NCBI GenBank assembly: GCA_964410625.1
Contig: CAYPHY010000010.1
Span: forward strand, 80,471 to 144,470
DNA: 64,000 bases
Direction of reading: 5' to 3'
DNA from: CAYPHY01 sp964410625
GTDB lineage: Bacteria > Chloroflexota > Anaerolineae > Promineifilales > Promineifilaceae
Shown here: one piece after another, positions 25,235 to 34,200 of the stretch
Layout: each line of letters begins with the position of its first letter
Numbering within the stretch: position 1 is the stretch's first letter
Program-made: the position numbers and the translations under genes
Notes under the pieces: model-generated
What the model was told of the DNA's origin: nothing
Seen by the model: only the letters and a program-made list of their open reading frames with translations
The model's database searches: none

Positions 25235-26353
25235 TCAATTGGAGAGGACACGGTGGTAGATGGCGATAGTTTGGGCGGCCGCCATACGCCAGGAAAATAG
25301 TCCGGCTCGCTGCAAGCCTGACCGGCTAAGGGCCTGCCGTCGTTCTGGCTCCGATAGGAGACGGTGCAATCCATGAGCGATCGCTTCGATACTGAGCGGG
25401 TCAACTAACTCGGCCGCTTCCCCACAAATCTCCGCCATTGCCGTGTTGCGGCTGGTGAGAATCGGTGCACCGCAAACCATCGCCTCAATTGGTGGAAGGC
25501 CGAACCCTTCGTATAGCGATGGGAACGCAAATATCGTTGCCAGCGAATAAAGCCCTGGTAAGTCAGTTGTTGGCACATAGCCCAGATAGCGAACAAAGTG
25601 CTCAAGCTGTAACGACTCGATCAGCTTTGGAAAACCCTCCATATGCCAGCCCATCGGGCCAACCAGGAGCAGCGGTACTTTGCATCCCTGTTGGTGGAGC
25701 AAGGCCAACGCCTGTACCAAACGAGCCAAATTCTTGCGTGGCTCCAGCGTGCCGACATAGAGGATGAAGCGTTCCGGTAGCTGATACTTTTGCTTCAGGC
25801 CTTGGAGGACGGCCGTATCTTCCACGCGCCGGAACCAATCAGGTGGCGCTTCATAGACCACCTCCACTTTCTCCGGCGCGACTTTCAACACCTGTAGCAG
25901 GTCTTTCCGCGCCGTTTCGGAGACAGTGATGATTGCACCAGCACGGCGAGCCAGCGCGGGCATGATCAAGCGCATCGCCAGCAGGCGGCTCCAGGGGTGG
26001 AAGCGACGAAAAAGAAAGAGTGAGGCATCATGGATAGTCAAGACGAAAGGGCAGGGTTGTCGCAAGGGGGCGATGGCGTTGGTGAAGTGGCATAGATCGG
26101 GATGATCATCGCGAATCACAGCCGGCAACATAAGCTGCATCCATAACCAACGGCTGGTTGGTAAATACGCCGGTATTTGCTGCGCTCGTGCCAGTTCTGG
26201 CTCCAGCGTATCTAACGGCCGGTTGCTATAGAAATGGTGTTCCCAATCAGGCGTGGCAGATTGAACGGCCGAGAGCAGCCGTGCCGTATAGTGCCCGACC
26301 CCGGAACGTTGTCCCAGAAGCGGGGTTGCGTCGAAACCAATCCGCTTAGCCAT
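25235..26353 (-). CDS. Glycosyltransferase family 4 (GT-B)
   Basis: This 372-aa retaining glycosyltransferase begins KRIGFDATPLLGQRSGVGHY. It has the GT4 C-terminal signature FAFPSLYEGFGLPPIEAMVC, including the EGFGLP glutamate of the EX7E motif, then GAPILTSRNTAMAEICGEAA. RFILYVGTLEPRKNLARLVQ is the nucleotide-sugar-domain opening. It acts on the cytosolic face in building a glycan. The start is ATG 26353. An in-frame codon 9 nt upstream is less likely. It sits between two O-antigen-ligase-like genes. Confidence 0.93.
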   Translation of the reverse strand: MAKRIGFDATPLLGQRSGVGHYTARLLSAVQSATPDWEHHFYSNRPLDTLEPELARAQQIPAYLPTSRWLWMQLMLPAVIRDDHPDLCHFTNAIAPLRQPCPFVLTIHDASLFLFRRFHPWSRLLAMRLIMPALARRAGAIITVSETARKDLLQVLKVAPEKVEVVYEAPPDWFRRVEDTAVLQGLKQKYQLPERFILYVGTLEPRKNLARLVQALALLHQQGCKVPLLLVGPMGWHMEGFPKLIESLQLEHFVRYLGYVPTTDLPGLYSLATIFAFPSLYEGFGLPPIEAMVCGAPILTSRNTAMAEICGEAAELVDPLSIEAIAHGLHRLLSEPERRQALSRSGLQRAGLFSWRMAAAQTIAIYHRVLSN

Positions 26354-26456
26354 AAGCGTCATTTATCCATTGACCGCCATCCAATATCCATAATCATTAC
26401 CCACAAAAAAGGAAAGATAACAACTATTCAGCTATCATTCATAATCTCATGCTTCA

Positions 26457-28307
26457 TCATCCTATAGTTCGTTTTCTCTCATTCAGCCACAGGCCGACTA
26501 GTAACCAAAACAACAGGGCGGTGGCGTTGAAGAGCATAAAGTAGTCGAGCAATCCATGAATAATATAGGCCAGTAGTCCAATGGTCACGGCTATTAATCC
26601 TATACCCGCTTCCGTCATTCCACCCATTCCACCCGTTCCATGTCTGAAACCGGGCGGCCGTTGCCGAGTCACTGCGCGGAGCGTTCGTGCAAAGTCGAAC
26701 AAAAGCCAGAGGACCCAGGCAAAAAAGGGCAGTGTGCCGATAATGCCATGGGAGACCAGGGTTTCCAAATACCAATTATTGGTGTGAATGGTGTCATTCC
26801 AGGAGGAGCCATGTGGCAGAGGGATGGTGTCAATGAAACGGCCGTAAATCAGCCGGAAGTTGTCTAAACCGATCCCCGTTAACGGATGAAGCGCAAACAG
26901 TTTGAGCGCTATCCGCCATAAGGTGGCGCGGCCGGGAATGGGCGCGTCAAATTGTAAGGGCGCCGTGGCGACGGCCGGAAGCTGATAATCGGCGAATCGC
27001 CCATCTGTTATGCTATCACCGGTAACCGTGACCCGGCTGCGGGCTTCGGTCGGGTTCTTGGCTCCAAACCAGGTGACATTTTCATGCACCATATCCCAGA
27101 CGAGTTCGTATTGTCCGCTTTGGACAGGCGCACGCAATGGGACTTGCAACACGATGGTTTCACCCGGTTCCACACGATGATCAAGCGACTGGCGTGGATG
27201 GCGGGAGAGTTCCAGTGCGCCATTTTCTAATTGCCAACGCATTCCTAAACGAAAGGAATTGGTTCCAGAGTGGAACCAGGTGAGGGAACCAGTGTTGTGA
27301 ATAGTGACGGGCACAACGAGTGTTTCATCTACGCCCACTACCAATGAGGAAGGGGCCTGGATGTTTGCCTGATACCAATCACTGGCCGTCTGGCTCTGGA
27401 GGCGCAAGCGAAAGACGGGACTGAGTACGAAATTGGCTGCGATGAGCAGCAAAACCGCACCCGCCGTGCCACCCCACCACCATGCCATCCGGTTTTGACG
27501 TGTTGGCTTGGCCCGGGTTGATATAAGCAACCACCCACAAACGAGCAGATGGGAAAGAACAATGGTCCCCAGCGCGGCGCGGCTGAAGGTCAAGATGGCA
27601 GCCTGAGCATAGAGCAGCAAAGCAATTCCCCACCCAAGCGCCACCAGGCGCCGGCCGTTCCCCCACGCCACAATGCCTAACGCCACCATCAAGGGTAGTG
27701 TAGCCTCAAAATACATCGCCGCCTGGTTGGCATAGTCGAAAGGGCCGGCGAGGCGCAAAAATGGCCCGGCGACGGTGGGCGTTGAGCGCCACGGCCGCAG
27801 CCACTCAAAATCATAAGCCACAAAAACTTCACTCAGCCCAACAGCGGCCGCTACCACCCCGCCGGCAACAGCCGCCACTACAATTCCCCACCACGCTTTG
27901 CGCGACGGCACCAACAGCAGAACGGCTGGTACAAGCAACATCCCCGCCAGCGTCCGCAAAGCTGCTCGCAACGCATTTCCCCGAAATTCTGGAGCGAGGA
28001 GCGCGGACAAGAGGAGGCCTCCCAGATATAGCCCCAGAAGCAATAGCCACAGCGGCGGTACGGCTTTCAATCTTACGCCTGCGGGGACCGTTGCTTGCGC
28101 TGGCGTCTTACGAGCAAACCATTCAGACCGCCCGACCAGCCAGTGAGCCGCCGCCATAACGAGCACCGATCCCAGCACCATCTCCGTATTGCTAATTGCC
28201 AACGGCCCTACATGCAACAAGGGAGTATCCAGCTCAAATGGAAGTGTCAAGGCCAGGGCAAGGAGCAGCCCATAACCCAGACGTATAGTCAATTCATGCA
28301 AACTCAT
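26457..28307 (-). CDS. O-antigen ligase-like protein with an extracytoplasmic NBR1-like Ig domain
   Basis: This 616-aa protein has about ten membrane helices before residue 340. An inserted soluble beta-sandwich follows (about 360-490): VVPVTIHNTGSLTWFHSGTN, RVEPGETIVLQVPLRAPVQS, QYELVWDMVHENVTWFGAKN. More helices and the ligase motif FALHPLTGIGLDNFRLIYGR come next, with HTNNWYLETLVSHGIIGTLP. The insert resembles the Ig-like domain from next-to-BRCA1, which recurs in membrane glycosyltransferases of Chloroflexota. The start ATG overlaps the flippase stop (ATGA). A long upstream in-frame extension overlaps the flippase and is rejected. Confidence 0.85.
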   Translation of the reverse strand: MSLHELTIRLGYGLLLALALTLPFELDTPLLHVGPLAISNTEMVLGSVLVMAAAHWLVGRSEWFARKTPAQATVPAGVRLKAVPPLWLLLLGLYLGGLLLSALLAPEFRGNALRAALRTLAGMLLVPAVLLLVPSRKAWWGIVVAAVAGGVVAAAVGLSEVFVAYDFEWLRPWRSTPTVAGPFLRLAGPFDYANQAAMYFEATLPLMVALGIVAWGNGRRLVALGWGIALLLYAQAAILTFSRAALGTIVLSHLLVCGWLLISTRAKPTRQNRMAWWWGGTAGAVLLLIAANFVLSPVFRLRLQSQTASDWYQANIQAPSSLVVGVDETLVVPVTIHNTGSLTWFHSGTNSFRLGMRWQLENGALELSRHPRQSLDHRVEPGETIVLQVPLRAPVQSGQYELVWDMVHENVTWFGAKNPTEARSRVTVTGDSITDGRFADYQLPAVATAPLQFDAPIPGRATLWRIALKLFALHPLTGIGLDNFRLIYGRFIDTIPLPHGSSWNDTIHTNNWYLETLVSHGIIGTLPFFAWVLWLLFDFARTLRAVTRQRPPGFRHGTGGMGGMTEAGIGLIAVTIGLLAYIIHGLLDYFMLFNATALLFWLLVGLWLNERKRTIG

Positions 28308-29746
28308 GGCTGCGGTGGCGGTGAATAGGTGGGTGATACATGTGGTGTAACAACAGATGGCTGTGGTCTGGTGTAGCCTAGCGTTGTCAGGCAGGCGAAG
28401 AGGAGAAACAATTCGGCCGCAATGGTCGAGATTGCCGGACCAATTGTGCCCAGAATGGGAATCGTCCACCAACAAATAGCTGCATGAAACACGAGCATTA
28501 TCCCTGTAAAGACGCCCACTAACCTCTGCTGTCCGCGTGCGATCAGATAATGGGTTAAGCTATAGTTGATAAATAGTACGGGAATTCCGAGAATCAGGAT
28601 TTGTAATACAGCGATGCTATCGGCAAAATCGGGGCCATAGAGCCAAACAACCAGCCGGGGGGCGAGGAACCACAAGCCAACGGTCGCCCCCATACCTAAC
28701 AAGGCCAGGAGAGAGGTGGCGCGTATGCCTAATGTTCGCGCTTCGTCCGGCGCGCGGCCGAGCGCAAACGTGAAGGCAGGAAAGACGGCCGCCATCAGCG
28801 ACGCCGGAATGATTTGCGCTGGTTCCACCAGACGCGCCGCCGCACTAAAGTGGGCTACCGCCACTTCGCCGGTGAGTGCCTGGAGCAGCAAAATTGCCAC
28901 TCGTGTATAGGCTATAGAGAGAAAGATGGCAATTCCCAATGGCAAGGCTTGCTGGAAGAGATGGCGGGCGAACGGCCATTGGCGGATGAAACAACGGTAA
29001 GCAACAATTTCCCGGTAACCGCCAAACCACCCTTCGCGCCGCAACAGGGAGAGCGACAGCCAGACAAAAAAGAGTGCGGTTGCCAACGTGACACCTCCTA
29101 GCCAGAGGAGATCGGCCGCCGGAGCAAGCAACAAGACGGTGATACCCGCTATGGCTGTGGTCAGCCGCGCGGCCGTCAGCAAGCGCACTTCCTTCAGTAA
29201 CTCCTGGCGGCCGCGAAACACGTACCCCGTAAATTCAACGAATGTATTGAGCAAAGGGGATAGGCTCAAACAGAGCAGCCCCAATCGTTCCGGCACACCC
29301 CAACCACTTGTCAGCAGCAACAACAGCAGGACTACCACCAGCGAGAGCAACAACTTCCACTGTAAGGCAATCGTGACCAATGAAGCGCTGGCATTCAACG
29401 CGCTTTGATTCGTCGTTAATGCTTCAAGAACAGGTTGCTCCTCCTCCCCGAATCCTTCTTCCGCCTGCTCACTGCCTACTGACAACTGCTTACTGTCTAC
29501 CGGCGACTGCCCCGCCAATTCACGTGTTACCACCAATTGCAGCCCCAGATCAGCAAGCTGCGCCAGCACAAAACCCCAGGCCAGCGCATAGTTATAGAGT
29601 CCAAACCCGGCCGTCCCCAATTGCCGCGCTGCCAACAAGACCAGCGCAAACGAAGCCAAACGGCCGATCAATTCCGAAGCGAACTTGGCAAGGGCGTTAC
29701 GGCCGATGCGCCGCCCCAGCGACAACGACAACCATGATGGAGCCAT
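28304..29746 (-). CDS. Wzx-like polysaccharide flippase with in-frame heptad repeat
   Basis: This protein of about 480 aa is from the MATE/polysaccharide transporter superfamily with 12-14 helices: LAKFASELIGRLASFALVLL and LAARQLGTAGFGLYNYALAW at the start, and ILILGIPVLFINYSLTHYLI later. It would flip lipid-linked oligosaccharides. In a loop after the third helix, SPVDSKQLSVGSEQ is encoded by a degenerate heptad repeat (29466-29500) kept in frame. The start is uncertain: ATG 29746 (MAPSWLSLS) is chosen over a TTG at 29797. No clear ribosome site is seen. It overlaps the ligase gene by 4 nt. Confidence 0.87.
   Translation of the reverse strand: MAPSWLSLSLGRRIGRNALAKFASELIGRLASFALVLLAARQLGTAGFGLYNYALAWGFVLAQLADLGLQLVVTRELAGQSPVDSKQLSVGSEQAEEGFGEEEQPVLEALTTNQSALNASASLVTIALQWKLLLSLVVVLLLLLLTSGWGVPERLGLLCLSLSPLLNTFVEFTGYVFRGRQELLKEVRLLTAARLTTAIAGITVLLLAPAADLLWLGGVTLATALFFVWLSLSLLRREGWFGGYREIVAYRCFIRQWPFARHLFQQALPLGIAIFLSIAYTRVAILLLQALTGEVAVAHFSAAARLVEPAQIIPASLMAAVFPAFTFALGRAPDEARTLGIRATSLLALLGMGATVGLWFLAPRLVVWLYGPDFADSIAVLQILILGIPVLFINYSLTHYLIARGQQRLVGVFTGIMLVFHAAICWWTIPILGTIGPAISTIAAELFLLFACLTTLGYTRPQPSVVTPHVSPTYSPPPQP
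29466..29500. repeat. Heptad repeat inside the flippase gene
   Basis: On the minus strand the sequence reads as 7-nt units AGACAGT, AAGCAGT, TGTCAGT, AGGCAGT and GAGCAGG. It is 35 nt long and does not interrupt the reading frame. Confidence 0.65.
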
Positions 29747-29827
29747 ATGGCCCGGCAATTTAGCATGGTCTAAAAAAGTTGTCCAACGGCTTTGCAATCT
29801 CTCAGCAATAGTGGCGGCTGTTAGAGG

Positions 29828-31150
29828 TCAAGGGCAACTAACCAAAGAGACATCATCCACGTACATCGCAGTGATGCCGCCCCAACCATTGTTGTAGACA
29901 CCAAAGTAGAGTGTGACCGTTTGACCGCGATAGGCGGTCAGATTGATCTCATGGTAGCTCCAACCTGTATTTTGTCGTTGAAAGAGCAGCGTGTGTTGTC
30001 CGGCATGGTTATAGAGCAAGACCATTTGGGCGTCGTCACTCAATTGAATATCGGACTCGCTGGAGGTGGGGATGATGGGCGGTGGGTCCAGGCGAGCGGC
30101 CGCGCTTCCCGTAGTCAAGGGATGGAGCCAAAAGCGAAGCGTGACATTACCCGCGCTGTCGGGAATGGTCACGGCTTGCTGGATTGAAGAGTAGCTATAC
30201 CGGTTATCCGCCGGATTGACGATGCCGGTACGCATCGCCCAAGAACCGGCATGAACAACGGCCGAGCTATAGGCGGCGGGGTACTCATTGATGTTGATCT
30301 GCCAACCGGAATTGTTTTCAAAGCCGCCGTTAACGATGCGCTCAGTGCAGTTCGGGGTTGGCGTATTGGTTGGCGGAGGTTGTGAAGTGGGTGGTGGCGG
30401 CGGAGGCGGATCGGGCGGCTTTGAGGTCGCAGTGGCCGTTGCCGTTGGCGTGGGCGAAGGGGTGATGGTTGCTGTCGGTGAAGGGGTGAGCGTTGGTGAG
30501 GGGGTGGGCGTAAAGCCATAGACGACGGCTGGCAGAAAGGCAGGGGCAAGTTCAGAGGTAGAGGTAGGAGTAGGAGTGTGGGTCATTGGCCCCTGGCCGA
30601 TGACAACCGAGCCGTTTATCCCCGTTCCAGGTGTGCTTTGCCCGGAGGTGTTGCCAAACGAGGGCGGAGGGTCATCAGAGAAGTTGACGGCCGCGACGGT
30701 CTGTGCGGCCGCCTGTCTGGCGGTGAAGGTGATGGTGATCAACTGTCCATCGGGCATGGTTGCCAGCGGGGTGGAGGCGTCAAAAATTGTGAAGTCAATT
30801 TCGCCATCAGTATCACTGGCGTCAAAGCTGGCGCTGACCAGAAAGGCGGGCGGTACGTTCACTTCTATATCATCGGGAAGGCCGTCACCATTCCCATCGG
30901 CCGGATCAAGAGTCAACCAGTTGGCGTCATAATCAATGGAAAAAACCAGGCTGCTAATTTCGGCGCCGTTGGCAGCGTAATTAAGCGGAACAGTAACCTG
31001 CGTACCGGGCGCGGCGGGAATAGCGGAGGGAATGGACAACTGTGGCCCATTTGCAGCACGACCGCCAACGGTGGTTGTCCTGACCAGGACCACCATAAGC
31101 AATACGGCCGCGATCAATGCCAATCGGTTGATTATCTGAGAACGAATCAT
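29828..31150 (-). CDS. Secreted protein: cohesin-like domain, Pro/Thr linker, C-terminal beta domain
   Basis: This 440-aa protein has a signal peptide (residues 5-32). A cohesin-like domain (about 40-185) begins GPQLSIPSAIPAAPGTQVTV and contains LDPADGNGDGLPDDIEV, then PPPSFGNTSGQSTPG. A low-complexity linker of TPTP and PSPT repeats and a run of nine prolines follows. The C-terminal domain (about 265-440) begins ERIVNGGFENNSGWQI and ends YVDDVSLVSC, like carbohydrate-binding beta-sandwich modules. A strong AAAGGAG precedes the ATG at 31150. It lies directly after the large cohesin/dockerin gene and is its likely partner. Confidence 0.85.
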   Translation of the reverse strand: MIRSQIINRLALIAAVLLMVVLVRTTTVGGRAANGPQLSIPSAIPAAPGTQVTVPLNYAANGAEISSLVFSIDYDANWLTLDPADGNGDGLPDDIEVNVPPAFLVSASFDASDTDGEIDFTIFDASTPLATMPDGQLITITFTARQAAAQTVAAVNFSDDPPPSFGNTSGQSTPGTGINGSVVIGQGPMTHTPTPTSTSELAPAFLPAVVYGFTPTPSPTLTPSPTATITPSPTPTATATATSKPPDPPPPPPPTSQPPPTNTPTPNCTERIVNGGFENNSGWQININEYPAAYSSAVVHAGSWAMRTGIVNPADNRYSYSSIQQAVTIPDSAGNVTLRFWLHPLTTGSAAARLDPPPIIPTSSESDIQLSDDAQMVLLYNHAGQHTLLFQRQNTGWSYHEINLTAYRGQTVTLYFGVYNNGWGGITAMYVDDVSLVSCP

Positions 31151-31268
31151 GGCTTCCGCTCCTTTGTAGGAGGTGAGTTTCCGGAAAGTGGCTACTGGCG
31201 CTGCTGCCAATAGCCACTTTCCAGAATTCACTCCCAATAGCGTCTAACCTTTAAGAGAGGGTCTATTA

Positions 31269-34200
31269 TCAGCGAAGTGCGACTGGCAAATATACCCTAA
31301 TGGCGACAGAACCGAATTGGACCGCTCCATCATCCGCGGAACCGGCCACACTTTGTCCGCTCGTTGAGCCAAAGGAGACCGGCGGATCACTGGCGAAGCC
31401 GACATGGGCAACGTTGCCCAGGGCTGTCTGGCCTGTTTGCAACTCTAATACGGCTAACATGCCGGAGGGCAAGGACACAGTAGGGTTGGCAGGGTTAAAG
31501 ATGGTGACATCTAATTCACCATCCACATCGGCCGCATCATAGCTGACGGCGGCCAAAAAACCGGGTGGCAAGGCCAAGTGGAGCGCGTCCGGCACCCCAT
31601 CCAAATCGCTATCGGCGGGATTGAAAGCGAGCAGAGTTTCATCCAGGTCAATAGAGAAAACGAGGGCGTTAATCGCGGCACTACCGGCCGTGAAGTGAAT
31701 GGGTAAGGAGACTGTTTCTCCAGGTTGGGCAACCACTTCTCCAATATCTAGCCCCACATCGGTGCTGTTACTCATGTCTGGTCGGGTGTTAGCGGACGTT
31801 GCCGTGCGGCTCGTTGTGCTCCCTTGCAGGCATTGGATCAGGCCATTCAAATCATTAAAGATGACCAGAATGGTGCAAGAGATGTCACCCGCATCTACCT
31901 GGGAATCCTGGTTCGGGTCACAGCCACGCGGCTCGCCGGGGAATGTGCCGCCGGGGGTAGCGGCCGCGCCCGTCCCGTCACCATCGTGAATCTCAAGGAT
32001 CACGGCCGATATGTCACCGGCATCTACCACACCGTCATCGTTGCAGTCGCCGCCATTGTTGTGCAGGATTTCTACCGCACCGTTACGCATCGTCCCGGCT
32101 ACGCTGGCCCCGGCCGTATTGCCAAAGGTGGCGATGGGGCTTGTCGAGAAGCGCACGGTGGTAAATTGGCTGCCACCGACCGGCGGCTGGCAGATTGCGC
32201 GGAGGGTGACGTGGACTAAGTCGCTGTTGCCCAGGGGCGTTACCGGACTGACCGGATCGTAGATCGACACTTCTAAAGTCTGGTTGTGGCCTCGATAGGT
32301 GGCGGTTGCGGTATAGCCAGCCGGAAGATTAAAGCTAACGTCATCAGGAATGCCGTCACCGTTGCTATCACTCGGATCAAAGGCCAGACAGGCATTGTTC
32401 AAATCAAGCTCAAAGGCTATGGAAGAGATGGAGTGGCCGTTGTTGCGGAAGCGAATAGGTATGGCGATCTCTTCGGCGGCATAAACGGGATCAATGTCGT
32501 TTTGCGGAACGCTCAACTCCGGGCCGGGAGGGATGGTGGCAACACGGTCGTGGGCAAAGACATCACGCAGGTTGTTGGTGTCGTCGCTGACCAGGTTATT
32601 GGCGTCGGAGGCGAAGGCGACATGGCGGCCGTTGTCGTTGATCGCCGGCCAGAAGGACGGCCCATTGGCCTCGCTGCCATCATAGCCAAAGGAGGCCTTG
32701 CGAATGACACGCGGGCTGTTGATCTTGTAGATGTAGATGTCGCGTAGGCCGTTGAAGTCGCCGGGCAGGATGTTGCTGGACTCTGTTTCATAGGCTACAT
32801 ACTGTCCATCCGCGCTGAGCGACGGCCGGTAAGAATTGCGGTTCCCCTGATTACCAAAATCGTCTACCGAGACGAGCAAGGTTGTGGAGCCAAAGCGTAG
32901 GAAAATATCGCTGCTGTTGTTGGTGTCGCCCGCCACCAGGTTGTCGGCTTGCGAGGCGAAGGCCACCAGTTGCCCGTTGGCGGTTATCGAAGGATGGAAG
33001 GAGCGACCCGCTCCAAAGCCCTGGCTGATCAGGGTGGTCGTTGGCGGCGAAGCGCAGCGATTGCGGACAAAGACATCGCTGATAGTGTCTGCATCCGCCC
33101 CCAGGTTGTCGGCATCGCTGGTGAAGGCGATGTAGCAGCCGTCCAAACCGGGCGAGATGGCCGGGGTGTAGGACGGGCCGTTCAAGGCTTGCACGCCGCC
33201 ATTGCCCAATGAAATACGAGTGGTGGTGTTTGTCTGGCGGTCGCGTAGATAGATATCAGCGACATTGTTGGTATCACCGGCCAGCAGAGAGGTGGCGAAA
33301 GAGCGAAAGGCGACGTAACGGCCGTCTTGCGAGATGGATGGCTGGTCGGATACGGCGTTGCCCTGCGCTCCACCATTGCTGACAGAGACACGCTCCATAG
33401 ATCCATTTACCTGGTCATAGACGAACACGTCCGTCGTGCCGTTGGTGTCGCCAGGAACAAGATTGCTGGCTGCGGAGGAGAAGGCGATGAAACGGCCGTC
33501 GCGGGAAATAGCGACATTGCTGCCGCCAAAGTCGCCGGTCACGGCCACCCCGGAATCACCATTGGCCTCGCTTCCACCGAGGCCGACGGAGACACGGCGA
33601 GTGGTAACGGAGCCTGGTTCATCAAAGACGCCATCCCCATCGGCGTCACGGTCGCGGACAAAGACATCCACATGCCCGGCATTATCCCCATCAACCAACG
33701 TGTTGGCCTCTGATTCAAAGACCACGTAGCGGCCGTTGCCGGAAATGGCGGTGCTATAGATACCCGATCCGCCGCCGAAACCTTCGCTGCCATCGCTGTG
33801 TAGCGACACGCGCTTCACTACGCCGGGATTGATCGGATCACACTCCACTAGCGAGAATTTGCTAATCCAGGTGCGCCAACTGTCGCTGTCGGAGAAATGG
33901 TAATATTGGTTCGTATACCAGAACTCACAGTCGTTATATGGATCAACCGACATATGGCTATACCGCCCCCACGGGCCATCCACGAGGGTGTCTGGGTCAG
34001 GTAAATCTTGTGAAGCAGAGCCGTCAATTAAACGCGCCTCGGGCATCAGCGAACCTGTGGGATCGGTTGCCAATCGGCCGGTGTAATAAATTCCCGGATG
34101 TCTTCCTTCGCTGGAGCGGCTGTAGGCCAGGGCCATATTACCCTGGCGATCAACTGCCATGCTGCCTAACCAGCGGTAATCGTTATCGGCCGGTTGCTGG

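Noticed and set aside
28308..28475. N-terminal extension of the second O-antigen ligase-like gene
   Set aside because: It overlaps the end of the flippase gene in another frame and precedes a normal ATG coupled to the flippase stop.
30578..31213. Plus-strand frame of about 211 codons opposite the cohesin gene
   Set aside because: It is antisense to a secreted protein with a signal peptide and cohesin motif. No family is recognised and no ribosome site is seen.
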